From the NCBI RefSeq assembly GCF_033115175.1, contig NC_084850.1:2541024-2605023 (forward strand): DNA of 64,000 bases, written 5' to 3'. Within the stretch, counting starts at the first letter, position 1. Each line of letters begins with the position of its first letter. The notes under the pieces were generated by a model. The model was not told where the DNA came from. It made no database searches and was given only the letters and a program-made list of their open reading frames with translations. Position numbers and translations under genes: made by a program. Origin of the DNA: Lepus europaeus. Lineage: Eukaryota > Chordata > Mammalia > Lagomorpha > Leporidae. This document shows, one piece after another, positions 22,600 through 34,875 of this stretch.

Positions 22600-23694
22600 T
22601 TACTTTGAATCTGGAGCTCAAGAGAGATCAATTTAAGGAAGGGTCACTTGATCAGAATGAAAGGAAAATGAGGGAGTGAGTCAAGTCTACATCTGCTGTC
22701 AGAATGTCCTAGGTTAGGGTAAACCACAAGTTCAAGGTTTTTGCATGTCCTGAGATTGAGAAACAGCAACGAGCCTGGGGTGGTAGAAGTGCAGTGTATC
22801 AGGAGCATAAGGGAAGAGAGGAAGCCATAAAGACAACAGAATCCAAAGCATAGGGGGTCTTCTGGGCCATTATATGGATTGGGGTGCTTACTTGGACTGT
22901 GAGAGGGGCCACAGTAAGCCTCTAAGCTGAAAAGGCATGTTACCTGACTTGTGGTTTCTAAACATTCCTTCAGCTGCTGTGTGAAGATTAGACTGTATGC
23001 AACAGGAGTGGCAGCAGGCAGGTCAGGTGAGTGAGTAGCTGTGGTAGATGCCCAGGAAAAAGGTCTTCCGCACTATCCTTCTCAATGAGAGAATAGGACA
23101 TGATCAAACTTTAGCTCTGCTTCAGGAGCAGGAAGGACTGAGCAGACTAGGGTGGGTGCTCAGAGTATATTTCTTGCTGATGTTCCTCTCTTTCTACAAG
23201 CGATTTTACTCCCCTGGGAGTGAAAGAAGGCATCTTCCTTTAGCAGAAAATCCTGAAATGTGACTCCAAGAATGAGGAGATTGGCAGCAGGGAGGCTATC
23301 TAGGCTCCACTCCTGATATCACTTTTGGTGGGACCTAGGCCAGTTCCTGTCCCTCTGAAGACGTGCTTTCTGTTCCTGCCTGGTATGGGACTGGGCACAA
23401 CAGAGAACGCATGAGGCCAGGGTGAGTTTTCAATTTGGTCAGTCAATGCCCCTGTGCCATGTCTCTACTGACAGTGGGTATTAGGCTCTCAGTTTCCTCT
23501 CTCCCAGCCTCTGTATGGGTGTATGGGATTGAGCTGCTGCAGCTGGGACAAGCAAGAGGCTCCTAGGACTTGGGTACTGGTAGGACAGAGGTCACCCCAG
23601 AGACTAAGAATTCTGCAACACCAGGTCTTCTGGGAACTCCTCCTTTCACGTACCTTGTTAGAGGCTAAAAATTCCTTCAGAATATTATCAAGAC
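22600..23694. other. Unique DNA, nothing recognised
   Basis: About 1.1 kb without a repeat family I can name. The frames at 23048-23263 and 23523-23852 show no domain, and the second runs into L1 sequence. Confidence 0.5.
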
Positions 23695-24532
23695 ATAAAA
23701 CACAGATTCTTTTTTTAATTTTATGTAAGTTATACAAGTTTCATGCATTTCATATATATAGATTTGGAAACTCAGTGATCCTTCCCACCCTACCCTTCCT
23801 CCTGCCCCCACTCCAACACTTCTTACTCCTGCATCTCCTGATCAACTCTTAATTTTTACAAAGATATACTTTCACTTAATTAATGATCATGAGGTTAACA
23901 CTACATTAAGTAAAGAGTTCAACAAATAGTATGAAGAAAATCACTGTTCCTCAACGGAAGAGGTAAGGGTTGCATTATGTAATGGTTTCCAGTTATATCC
24001 ATTTTGTTGCAAAAGACAGGAGTTCGTTTTTTTACAGATGAGTAGTATTCCACGGTGTACATATCCCACAATTTCTTTATACAGTCATTAGTTGATGGAC
24101 ATCTGGGTTGATTCCATATCTTAGCTACTGTGAATTGAGCTGCAATAAACACGGGGGTACAGATAACTCTTTCATATGATGATTTCTTTTGGTTTGAGGA
24201 AATTCTTAAGAATGGGATGGCTGGATCATATGGTAGGTCTACATTGATATTTCAGAGGTATCTTCCTAATCTCTTCTATGGTGGCTGAACCAGTTTACAT
24301 TCCCAACAACAATAGATTAGAGCACCTTTTTCCCCCAATCCGTGCCACCATTTGTTGTTTCTTGATTTCTGTATGAGAGCCATTTAAACTGTGGTGAGGT
24401 GAAACCTCATTGTGGATTTGATTTGCATTTCCCTGATGGCTAGTGATCCTGAGGATTTTTTCATGTGTCTATTGGCCATTTGAATTTCCTCTCTTGAAAA
24501 ATGCCTGTACAGTTCCTTTGCCCATTTCTTTT

Positions 24533-24592
24533 TTTTTCAACTTTTATTTAATGCATATAAATTTCCAAAGTACAGCTTATGGATTACAATGG
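24533..24592 (-). mobile_element. Very short L1 3'-end insertion
   Basis: About 60 bases of the young L1 3' end (AACTTTTATTTAATGCATAT to GGATTACAATGG, reversed) sit in the antisense ORF2. Host sequence jumps by an estimated few hundred bases across it, so the insertion came with a target deletion, or a deletion trimmed it. Confidence 0.75.
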
Positions 24593-24679
24593 TATTGTGA
24601 TGTCTCCAGCTTTGTTTTTATTTCATAAGATTGATTTAGCTATTTAGGGTCTGTTATTTCCATATTAATTTTAGCATCA

Positions 24680-24995
24680 GGCCGGTGCCGTGGCTTAAAA
24701 GGCTAATCCTCCACCTTGCGGCGCCGGCACACCGGGTTCTAGTCCCGGTTGGGGCGCCGGATTCTATCCCGGTTGCACCTCTTCCAGGCCAGCTCTCTGC
24801 TATGGCCCGGGAAGGCAGTGGAGGATGGCCCAAGTGCTTGGGCTGTGCACCCGCATGGGAGACCAGGAGAAGCACCTGGCTCCTGGCTTCGGATCAGCGA
24901 GATGCGCCGGCCGAAGCAGCCATTGGAGGGTGAACCAACTGCAAAAAGGAAGACCTTTCTCTCTGTCTCTTTCTCTCACTATCCACTCTGCCTGT

Positions 24996-25035
<40 letters not shown>
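24680..25035 (+). mobile_element. CSINE, young form, with (AT)n tail
   Basis: GGCCGGTGCCGTGGC head, two-part CCGGTTGGGGCGCCGGATTC body, CTCTGCCTGTCAAATATAT end. The tail is a pure AT run (about 24999-25037) rather than poly-A. Perfect 14-bp TSD TAATTTTAGCATCA at 24666-24679 and 25036-25049. Confidence 0.95.
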
Positions 25036-25042
<7 letters not shown>

Positions 25043-25363
25043 AGCATCATTTGTTTCTAGATCTGAGAAGAATGTTATTGGTATTCTGATAGGTATTGCA
25101 TTAAATCTGTAAATTGCTTTTGGTAGTGTGGACATTTTTATAATATTGATTTTTCCGGTCTATGAACATGGATGATTTTTTTCTATTTTCTGTGTCTTTT
25201 TCTACTTTATTCATTAATGTTTTATAATTTTAATCATAGAGATCTTTGATGTCTTTAGTTAAATTTATTCCAAGGTATTTAATTTTTGCAGCTATTGTGA
25301 ATGGGAAAGAACTTAGAAGTTCTTTCTCAGCCATGGCATTGTCTGTATATCCAAACCCTATTG

Positions 25364-25662
25364 TTTTTTTTTAACTTTTATGTAATAAATATGAATTTCC
25401 AAAGTACAGCTTTTGGATTACAGTGGCTTTGCCCCCCATAACTTCCCTCCCACCCGCAACCCTCCGCTCTCCCACTCCCTCTCATATTCCATTCACATCA
25501 AGATTCATTTTCAATTCTCTTTATATACAGAAGATCAATTTAGTATATATTAAGTAAGGATTTCAACAGTTTGCACTCACACAGAAACACAAAGTGTAGA
25601 GTACTATTTGAGTGCTAGTTATAACATTAATTCACATTGTACGACACATTAAGGACAGAGAT
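25364..25662 (-). mobile_element. L1 3' UTR insertion, antisense, nested in L1
   Basis: About 300 bases of L1 3' end (reversed tail, reversed G tract at about 25429-25490). TSD CCTATTG at 25357-25363 and 25663-25669. It is nested in the antisense L1 ORF2. Confidence 0.88.
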
Positions 25663-25665
25663 CCT

Positions 25666-27885
25666 ATTGATTTTTGTGAATTAATTTTATATCCTGACTC
25701 TTTACTAAACTCCTTATGACCTCCAATACCTCCAATACTCTCACAGTGGAGCCTTTTGGATTCCCTATATATAGAATTACATCAATTATAAATAGGGATA
25801 GTTTGACTCCCTCCTTCCCAGTTTGTATCCTTTTGATTTACTTTTCTTAACTAATGGCTCTGGCTAAAATTTCCACAATTACATTGAATAGTAATGGTGA
25901 GAGTAGGCATCCTTATCTGGTTCTGGATCTTAAGGAGAATGCTTTCAGCTTTTCCCCTTTTCAATAGGATGTTGGCTTTGGATTTGTCACATATTGCCTT
26001 GATTGTGTTGAGAAATGTTCCTTCTGTACCCAAGTTGTTTAACATTTTCATCATGAAAGTATATTGTATTTTATCAAATGGTTTCTCTGTGTATATTGAG
26101 ATAATCATGCGTTTTTTGTTCTTCAGTTTGTTAAGGTGATGTATCACATTTATTGATTCATGAATTTTGAGAAATCCCTGCATACCAGGGATAAATCTCA
26201 CTTGGTCCAATGAACAATCTTTCTGATGTTTTTCTTGTATTGGATTAGCTAATATTTTATTGAGGATTTTTGCATCTAAGTTCATCAGGGATATTGTTTT
26301 ATAATTTTCTTTCTCTGTTGTATCTTTTTCTGGTATTGGAATTAAGGTGGTGCAGGATTAAGGAATTTGGGAGGATACCCTCCCTTTCAATTGTTTTGGA
26401 TACCTTGTGAAGAATTGGAATTATTTCTTCTTTAAATATCTAGTAGAATTCAGCAGTGAAGCCATTCCATCAGGGGCTTTTCTTTGTTGGGAGGGTCTTT
26501 AGTACTGATTCAATCTCTGTCTTGGTTATTGCTCTGTTTATGTTGTCTATGTCTTCATGACTCAATTTTGGTAGATTTTATGTGTCCAGGAATATATCTA
26601 TTTCTACTAGGTTTCCCAATTTATTGGCATACAGCTCTTTGTAGTAATTCCTGATGATTCTTTTTTTTTCTTGTGGTGTCTGTTGTTACATTTCATTTTC
26701 TTCTCTGATTTTATTGTTTTGGATCTTCTCCCTCTTTTCTGTTTAGTTGGGTAGGTGGTATACAAATTTGATTTATTTTTTCAAAAAGCCAGCTCTTCAT
26801 TTCATTGATTTTTGTATTTTTGTTTTAAATTTGTTCATTTCTATTCTAATATTAATAGTTTCTTTCATCCTAATTTTGGATTTGATTTGATGTTGTTTCT
26901 CTAGGTCTTTGAGATGCATTGATACCTCATTTATTTTATATCTTTCTAATTTCTTCTTGTGGACACCAATTGCTATAAACTTTCCTCTTAACACTGATTT
27001 TGCTGTACCCCATAAGCTTTGATATGTTGTAGTCTTCTTCTTTCGTTTCCAGAAGTTTTTGGTTTCTCCTTTGATCTCTTCTATGACCCCCTGCTCATTC
27101 AAGAGAAATGTTGTTCAGTCTGCATGTTTTTGCATATTATCTAGAAATTCTTGATTTGTTGATTTCCAGCTTCAATACATTGTGGTCAGAGAAGATGCAA
27201 GGTGTGATTTCAATGTTTTTGAATTTGGTAAGACTTACTTTATGGCTTAGTATATGTTGTATCCTAGAGAAAATTCTACGCACTGATGAGAAGAATGTGT
27301 ATTTTTCAAGTATAGGGTGAAGAGTTCTGTAGATATCAGTTAGGTCCATGTGATCCATAGTGTCCATTAGCTCTGTTGCTGTTTCTTTGTTGATTTTCTG
27401 TCTAATGGTCTGTTCACTGGTGAAAGTGGGTTGTATAAGTCATCCATTACTATTGTATTGGAGTCTATATCTCCCTTTAGATCCACTAACATTTATTTTA
27501 AATAGCCAGGTGCCCTGGCACTGGGTTCATATACATTTATTATAGTCACATCTTCATGTTGAATGGATCCATTAATCATTACATAGTGCCCTTCTCTGTC
27601 TCTTTTAACCCTTTTTGGGCTAAAGTTTATTTTGTCTGATATTAAGATGGCTACACCTGCCCTTTTTTGCTTTCCATTCGCATGGAATATCTTTTTCCAT
27701 TCTTTCATTTCTAGTCTACATGTATCTTTGTTGGTGAGGTGTGTTTCTAGTAGGCAGCAAATATTTGGGTCCTATTTCTTAATCCATTCAGCCAGTCTAT
27801 ATTATTTAACTGGAAGGCTGAGGTCATTTACATTCAAGATGACAGAGTCTTAGCCTAACACACCACAGCTCTGGTCCCTTGATTT
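25666..27885 (-). pseudogene. L1 ORF2 (endonuclease-reverse transcriptase) remnant
   Basis: Longest intact piece is 144 codons at 25851-26285, covering the start of the reverse transcriptase (a KILANPIQ segment and INVIHHLNKLKNKK, then a decayed [10 protein letters not shown] reading YTEKPFDKIQ). Frames at 26797-27102 (pre-RT) and 27493-27708 (endonuclease, KRDREGHYVMINGS-like) belong to the same gene. The 3' part lies at 23.9-24.5 kb beyond nested insertions. Stops and frameshifts throughout. Confidence 0.85.
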
Positions 27886-28828
27886 CTCTTTAAACTCTTA
27901 ATTTCATGGGAAAAAAATTCATCCATGTCATGTATGGATTTCTTTAATTCGTGAATTTGTTTCTGATTCCTTTTGAAGAGTTATATGATTAATCTTTTGA
28001 ATTCTTTTTCCAGCATTTCATCAATCTCTTCATATTCACATTCTAATATTGAAATGTTGCTGTGTTCCTTTGGTGATGGTGGGGTGTCATGTTGTCCTCA
28101 TTATTCTTGTTTCTTGAATTTCTGCATATATTTGTAAGCATTTGTGTAGATACTTGTTTATTTTTTCTTCTGATGTCTTTTATCTTTGAACTTTTTCTCT
28201 GTGGCTTAGTGGAATGTCTACACTTTCAGTGAATACCCAGAGGTGTGTTTTAGGTGTGGCCAGGGTATCTCTGGTCAGTGTTCCAGGGTGAAAATTATCC
28301 AGGGTAGCCCCCAATTTAGGCATGGTAGATCTCCTCTTGTTAACAGAATGGGGGAATGGTCACCTCTGTTGGTGTGATAAACCCTCACCCCCTCTCCTCC
28401 AAGGTTATTAATGCCTGGGTGTTAGCACCTAGTGGGTGCAACACTCAACCACACTGTTCTGTGAACCAAACAAATCATCTGCACAGTCCTCCCTTTGAGC
28501 ATGGATCCTGCTGTGATGACCCATCTCAGACAATCAGGGACATCTGAGCATATGGAACCACACACGGTGATTGCCCAGAGACCCAGCTACATCCTGAATC
28601 CTCTCATGACACCAGAGTCTCCACAGTCTAGCACACAAGGCTCCCATACAAGCCACTATGTTTAGAAGGTCCACTTTGCTTTGCCAGACTGTCTGGTCCA
28701 CAGAAAGGCAGACGTTCACTGAACCAGATGTCTGTGAGTGCTCTGCCTAAGCTGCTTGAGCCTCAGAGCCTCTGGTATGTTGGGAGGCTGAGGACACCTC
28801 ATAGGCTTACGTGGGTGCCCAGCATCCT
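27886..28828 (-). pseudogene. L1 5' UTR and ORF1 N-terminal remnant
   Basis: About 27886-28125 reads, in reverse, as the start of ORF1 (matching 3441-3670). It joins directly to ORF2, so the RNA-binding and C-terminal domains are deleted. About 28126-28828 is the reversed 5' UTR, reaching the TSD. Confidence 0.75.
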
Positions 28829-28845
28829 ATAAAATGCAGATTCTT

Positions 28846-30199
28846 AAGAATACAAGCCGATTTCTACTGACAGCCTATGTTTTACAGACATTGTGTTAAG
28901 TGCTCACAATCCAGAGCTCTGTACCTAAATTAATACATGAACTTATATGTAGTGGAAATATCTGGAACAGGAAAATAGAGAAAATTAAGTGAAAATGAAT
29001 CTATGAACCATGTTCCATGCGTTGGGTGTCATGAATTCTGTGACATTTCCATTGTCCGTAGTCTGGGTTGGGTGTCTTAGAGGCATGTTGGAACCATGTT
29101 ATTCACATTGTCCCTTTTATTGTTCTTGTTGTTATTCTTTGTGCCCTGGCACTGAACTAGCCTTACTCTTTTTTCTGTCCACTGACTACTTTTACAAATT
29201 TCTCTGTTTCCAAAAAAATGGGTGATAGGTGCTTACTAAAGGTTCTTGGCAAGACATTGCTAAAGTCACATATGTCTGGTCCTTGTCCACTATTACTATC
29301 TCACCTCTCCAACTTCCATTGTGAATTGGTAGAATGGTGTCATGCTGCAATTTCTCCTAAACATTTAGCCTGGGATGAGTGCTTCTTGGAAGATTCCTTA
29401 GAAGTGAGATCTGTATTAACTAGAGGGCACATGCAGAAGGATGTGAGATAGCATTCATTTATGTGCATAGGGGTGGTAGAGGAGGTGTCAGGTGAAGTGC
29501 AGCCTGGCCTGGCTACAGATGGAACCGCCACCACACTCTCATGTTAAAGAAGCCTCCCCACTGTGGAAAAAGCAGCTGACAGTTAAAGTTTCTATGGCAA
29601 AAAGAAACTGAGCAAAGAAAAAAAAATTAGTAGAGGGTATCTACAACTCACATCTCCACTCCCAGAAGGTTCCACTTTACTGGCCTCCAGGCCTTCTGCA
29701 AATAAAGCATCCTTATTATTTCCCCATCAACTCATAAGCAGTTCTACAAATGCCTGAGGGGAAGCATTTAATCTCAGCAAAAGGTATTTGATCTTTCTAT
29801 TACTGAGTCCATGTAATTGTCCCCCAAATCCTCTAAAAGCTTCTAAAATCACCTTGCTACTTTGGGATATTTGACAACAAGAAAATGAGCAAAACTGTTG
29901 CTTTAGTTTAGTTTACAAGCTGTTTAATGAAGTTACTCTCTAGCAGAGACAAGATCAACACTGGGGCCACACTAAGGGGATTATGGAGTTTTACATTTGA
30001 CAAGGCTTTGGATCCAGGGGTAGCTGCCAACTGTGGCAATGTAACTCATTCTATCCCACTGGATAAATATCCATCAAATCCCCACCTAAGTTGCATACTG
30101 GCAATAAAATATTGTGGGCCAGATTATACAGGAGCTTAAGATTTAATATGAATCCTTTATCTCTTTGAAAGGTGTATTTGATCAACTGCCTGCCATGCA
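28846..30199. other. Unique DNA, nothing recognised
   Basis: No repeat or gene I can support. Frames of 60-77 codons have no domains. Confidence 0.5.
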
Positions 30200-30930
30200 C
30201 TTGGCTGTCCCACACACACCTTGCAGTTCAATGTGGCCAAACCTGACCCCCATGGATTTTATCCCACTCTACTGCTCTTCCAGGATGCCTTATTTGCCTT
30301 CATTGTCCAGAGATTCCCAGGACACACTTTCCTCCTCATTCTTCAACCCTGGAGACCAATTTCCTCCTTCTCTTTCTAGTTTGGAAGTGAAAAAAAATCT
30401 TGTCTATCCCACCCCTTAATATATCTTGACTCTTCAACCCTACTTCTAGTACCTTAGGCCCTCCTGAATTCTTGCTGAAATGCTATCATCTTCAAATAGT
30501 ACTCTCTACATTATTTTCAAATAATCTGTTGTCTGGCCTGATGTCTTCAAAAAAGATCTTTGTGATCACCATGTGCTCTCCACTATCATGCAGTTCCAAC
30601 ACCTTACACGGCTCTGGGGCACATGCTGAATAACACACTGGACAGTGTGACAACAGGGTCATTGGTGTGTTGTCCTACTCTGGTTGTTGCATTTCTTCCA
30701 GTCCTATGTCTTTACCCTGAAATACCCAAGAATCCTTCTGGTTCCCAGAACAGACTTTGTTCTTTATCATTCTTTGCCTTTCTTATACAGATCTCTCTGC
30801 CTGGAACACCTTGAGTACAATCTCCACCTGTCTAAAGAATTGATCCTTGAACCACTGAGCTCAAGTGATACCTCCTCCAGTATATATTGTTGGATTAAAA
30901 TTCCTTTGGTTATCTGACTGGCATGGTATT
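30200..30930 (+). mobile_element. L2-like fragment, sense
   Basis: Best block is about 30770-30900: TCTCTCTGCCTGGAACACCT then CTGAGCTCAAGTGATACCTC, matching the L2 3' region. Similarity from 30200 to 30760 is weak, so the left edge is uncertain. Confidence 0.5.
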
Positions 30931-32058
30931 TTTGCAACTCGGAGAACACAGCACCAGTTTCCTTATAGATCTGCCTGTGCCTCCAAACTGTATATCAACA
31001 AGGTAAGGACCAAGTATGATCCATAGATAACTGCCCAGCAGAGCAGTAAATGGGAACTCTGAAAATATTTGTGTCATTGAAAGCAATTGAAACCTTCCAA
31101 ATGAGAACCTAAACCCTGTCATTTTACCCCAGGCTGCTTCAACTTGATACCAACTCCTGAGACATCAGGTAACAAACAGGCAGGTAAGGCCTGGGAGCCA
31201 CATAAATGTGCAGGATAGTTTGCTAAATATCTACTCTGCCTGTCTACTTACACAGGTAGTTGGACCCTGCCTACAGATGAAGCTGCTATGTGGGTGGAGA
31301 ATTATTCATCTGTTCAAGATACAGCCAGGATTCTTGCAGACCAAAGAACTGTGCTTGGCAGAGGTACAAATAGCTTCAATTTCTGTTTCTTTAACGACTC
31401 AGCTTGAGTAATAACTTAGACTTGCCTCATGACTGCCTGCAGTGAGGACCTGAAAGCATCAAGCTTTATGTCTGGGAAGAGACGTGTCCTCAATATTGAA
31501 CTTATATCCTCAAAGCTCTAGAAAGGGGCATGATGAATAGGCAGAGCCTTGGGACTCCTTGGAAGGAAGGGAACATTGCTAAGCCAAAGGCCCAACTAGA
31601 TGAAACAGAAGACCCAGGTAGGTTTGGGGGAAGTCTGTAGCCTCTTGGAGAGCAGATGGTGGTATCACAAAGGTGGCATATCTCATATTGCCACATTAAC
31701 AGGGCCATAGCCATTACTGCTTGGCATCGACTTCCTGCTGAGGCTTTCAGAGCCCCTTGTTCTCTAAACAGCTGCAGCATCTTTCACTGTCTGCAAGTAT
31801 CTAGACGAATTAAGGGACAGAAAGCAAAGAAAACCATAACAAATGTTTCATGTCAAAGTAATCTGACCTCTCCTTTATCATTAGGAAAAACAAACAAACA
31901 AACAAAAAGAAAAAAAGACTCAAGTTCTATCTACAGCAACTATGGAGAGTTGGCTCATGGCTGAGCCACAAGAATAAAGTGAGATCACTTGATGCATGAT
32001 CACTCCCACTAAAGCAAAATTGAATCCTTCCAATATGGCAATAGCATTCTCAGATTAG
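30931..32058. other. Unique DNA, nothing recognised
   Basis: No repeat family or gene recognised. The 102-codon frame at 31656-31964 ends in a lysine-rich AAAC repeat and has no domain. Confidence 0.5.
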
Positions 32059-32389
32059 GGGCTGACTTTGTGCTACAGTGGGTTAAGCCACTACCTGCAA
32101 TGCCAGCATACCATATGAACACTGGTTCAAGTCCCAGCTGCTCCACTTCTGATTCAGCTCCTTGCCAATATGTCTAGGAAAACAGTGCCACCCTCATGGG
32201 AGACTCAGATGGATTTCTAGGCTCTGGCTTCAGCCTGGCCTAGCCCTAGCTGTTGTGCACATTTGGGGAGTGAATCAGTGGATAAAAGCTCTCTCTCTCT
32301 CTCTTTCTTGGTGTGTGTGTGTGTATGTGTGTGTCCCTCCCTCTCTGTAACTCTATCTTTCAAATACATAAATAAATCTTTTAAAAAAT
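32059..32389 (+). mobile_element. CSINE, old diverged copy
   Basis: GGGGCTGACTTTGTGC head, decayed body, CT then GTGTGTGT run at about 32290-32333, tail TCAAATACATAAATAAATC. No convincing TSD, consistent with age. Confidence 0.88.
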
Positions 32390-32914
32390 AGTGTCCTACA
32401 ATTCAATATGTTCAGATTCATACTCATTCTCTTCCCAAATATTCTTTCTTTCTTTCAACTCAGAGGGCATCTACTAAGGAAGTGAAATCTGTTATTCTGT
32501 AAGGCACTTTATATGAATCTGGAAGTGACAGGAGGAATTAGAGCTTCTATTGGGTCCAGTTCGATCAGGCCTGAGTAGCATAGCACTTGCCACTTCCACT
32601 ACAGTGGACTCAATGGAGAATATAATGCAACCCAACCTTCACCCTTTGGGAAGGGTGACAAATAACTGGCAGTGGCAGATGATAAGGAAATAGTACTGGC
32701 AGGGGGGCCTCTTTGTGGAGAAAATGGGCTCCTGCGGCTAAAAAACCACAGTGGCATAGAACCTGAATCCAAAACAATTTGATTGGGCCAGCTTCTGAAT
32801 GCTCATTGCTTTCAGCATCATAGAACTTTTGTAATCCTCTAGAACTGCACTATTCGACTATCTTTGTGGCTACATCATGATAAATACAATTTTAAATGAA
32901 ATTAAAGTAAATAA
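32390..32914. other. Unique DNA, nothing recognised
   Basis: No repeat family or gene recognised. Confidence 0.45.
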
Positions 32915-33426
32915 AATTGAGACTTCCATTTCTGGCCAAGATTAAGGAACAGGACCTGGATTTATCCTCCCATATGAGAAAACAAAACTATATGCTGCAA
33001 TGGTCTTTAAACATCTTGGGCATCAGTCAACAAAGGACAGTGATCCTGGAGGAATGGGAAACAAGTAATGATCACTATGATTATGCCAGCAAAGTGCCTT
33101 TAATAAGTTTACAAGATGTGATGCAAGGAGGGGAAAATTAGGCACCACCTGAGACTATCTCTGAGTTAAAGAGATAACGATAAGACTCACAGAAGACAAA
33201 GACAACTAGAGGAAACTACTGGAGACTGGGGAAGGAATTATCTACAAGGATGAGAGTGAAAGACACAACACTTGTGTAGCCTACAAAAATAACTGCTGCC
33301 ATCAGCCAGAGTAGAAAAATTTATAATTCATCTCACATTGGGTAGAATGTGCAGTGCTGTCTTCCTTCAGAACTGGAGAATTATTAGCCAGGGATTGAAT
33401 AATGTCCCTCTACAACTGAGCTCGAA
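32915..33426 (+). mobile_element. L1M 5'-UTR-like fragment
   Basis: GACTTCCATTTCTGGCCAAG followed by GACAGTGATCCTGGAGGAAT and GCCAGCAAAGTGCC resembles the 5' end of ancient mammalian L1M. It runs into rabbit-type L1 ORF1 at 33427. Weak similarity; the 74-codon frame at 32917 is not a gene. Confidence 0.4.
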
Positions 33427-34031
33427 TCAGAAAGCCTACAGGATAGAAGAGAATGGCAAGATATAGTCCAAGTCATAAGAGAAGAAAATCTGTTAACCTA
33501 GAATACTGTACCCTGCAAAGCTCTTCTACACAGAGAAACACAGAAATAAAGCCATGGAAGGTGTAGTCATTCTAATATCAGACAAAATAGCCTTTAACAC
33601 AAAAACTGTTAAAAGAGATGAAGAAGGACACTATGAAACATTTAAGGGGGATCAATTCAACAGAAAGATGTGACTATAATAAATGCATCTGCAGGCCGGC
33701 GCCGCAGCTCAATAGGCTAATCCTCCACCTGTGGCGCCGGCACACAGGGTTCTAGTCCTGGTCGGGACACTGGATTCTGTCCAGTCACTCCTCTTCCTGT
33801 CCAGCTCTTTGCTCTGGCCCGGGAGTGCAGTGGAGGATGGCTCAAGTCCCTGGGCCCTGCACCCGCATGGGAGACCAGGAGAAGCACCTGGCTCCTGGCT
33901 TCAGATCAGCGTGGTGCGCCGGCTGCAGCGCACCAGCCGCAGTGGCCATTGGGGGGGGGGGGGTGAACCAACAGAAAAGGAAGACCTTTCTCTCTGTCTC
34001 TCTCTCTCACTGTTCACTCTGCCTGTCAAAA

Positions 34032-34066
<35 letters not shown>

Positions 34067-34840
34067 AGTGCATCTGCACTCAATTACAGGGCATCTTTCT
34101 ATTTAAAAGAAATGTTAATACATCTAAAAGGAGACATAGACTCCAATACTATAGTAATGGGGACTTTAAAGCCCCACATTTTCAATGGACAGATAAACAA
34201 CAAGGGAGCCACAGCACTAATCAAAACTATAGACCAGATGGACCTAACTGATAGCTACAGAACTTTCCACCCCATAGTTGCAGAATACAATTCTTTTTAT
34301 CATTGCACAGAACTTTCTCTAAAATAGACATTATACTAGTCCATAAAACAAGTCTCAGCAATTTGAAAAAAATCCAGATCATACCATGCATCTTCTCTGA
34401 CCACAATGGGTTGAAGCTGGAAATCAACAACTCAAGAAAATCTCTAGAACATATGCAAACATATGGATACAGTACAATATGATTCTGAATGAAGAAATCA
34501 AAAGGGAAATTAAAAAAATTCTGTAAATGAATGAAGATGATAATACATCATATCAAAACTAAGGGATACAGAAAAGTAGTGGTAAGAGGAAGTTTATAGC
34601 AATTGGTGCCACAGAAGAAGTTGGAAAGGCACCAAATAAATGAGATGTTGACGCATGTCAAGGATCTAGGGGAAAAAAGCCAAATCTCAAATGTTTAAGA
34701 GGAAAGAAATAAGTTAAATTAAGGAAGAAATAAACAAAATTGAAACCCCAAAAACAATACAAATATTACTGAAATAAGGAGCTGATTTTTTGAAAAAAAA
34801 AATTGACACTCCATTGGCCTAACAAAAAAAAAAAAAAGAA
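33427..34840 (+). mobile_element. Internally deleted rabbit L1 (ORF1 end plus ORF2 endonuclease)
   Basis: Starts with the ORF1 C-terminal domain (AGAATGGCAAGATATAGTCC, matching 4248), loses the ORF1-ORF2 region near 33525-33565, and continues in the endonuclease domain to the pre-RT segment ending ATTGACACTCCATTGGCCTA at about 34822. A CSINE interrupts it at 33694-34068. All frames are broken. Confidence 0.8.
33694..34068 (+). mobile_element. CSINE, young form, with G run and (AAAT)n tail
   Basis: Perfect 10-bp TSD TGCATCTGCA at 33684-33693 and 34069-34078. A run of 13 or so G replaces the usual TTGGAGGGTGAACC at about 33951-33963. The tail is nine or more AAAT units (34030-34066). Confidence 0.95.
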
Positions 34841-34875
34841 AGAGTTCGCCAACTCCGATCTTATTTAGACAAGGT
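34841..34875 (-). mobile_element. 35-bp antisense L1 3'-UTR fragment
   Basis: GAGTTCGCCAACTCCGATCT and the following TATTTAGACAAGG are the reverse of the 3'-UTR block seen at about 50936-50970. It lies exactly between two unrelated L1 segments. Confidence 0.75.

Larger units (their letters stand above)
23712..28828 (-). mobile_element. Long rabbit-lineage L1, antisense
   Basis: Reading right to left: 5' UTR (28828 to about 28130), ORF1 N-terminal part, then directly ORF2 endonuclease, reverse transcriptase and C-terminal region, and a 3' UTR of an older type ending at about 23712. TSDs at 23695-23711 (ATAAAACACAGATTCTT) and 28829-28845 (ATAAAATGCAGATTCTT) differ only by CA versus TG. Most of ORF1 (coiled coil to C-terminal domain) is missing at about 27885. 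Nested insertions lie at 24533-24592, 24680-25035 and 25364-25662. Confidence 0.88.

Noticed and set aside
23523..23852. 109-codon frame
   Set aside because: Runs from unique DNA into an antisense L1 3' UTR; no domain and no splice context.
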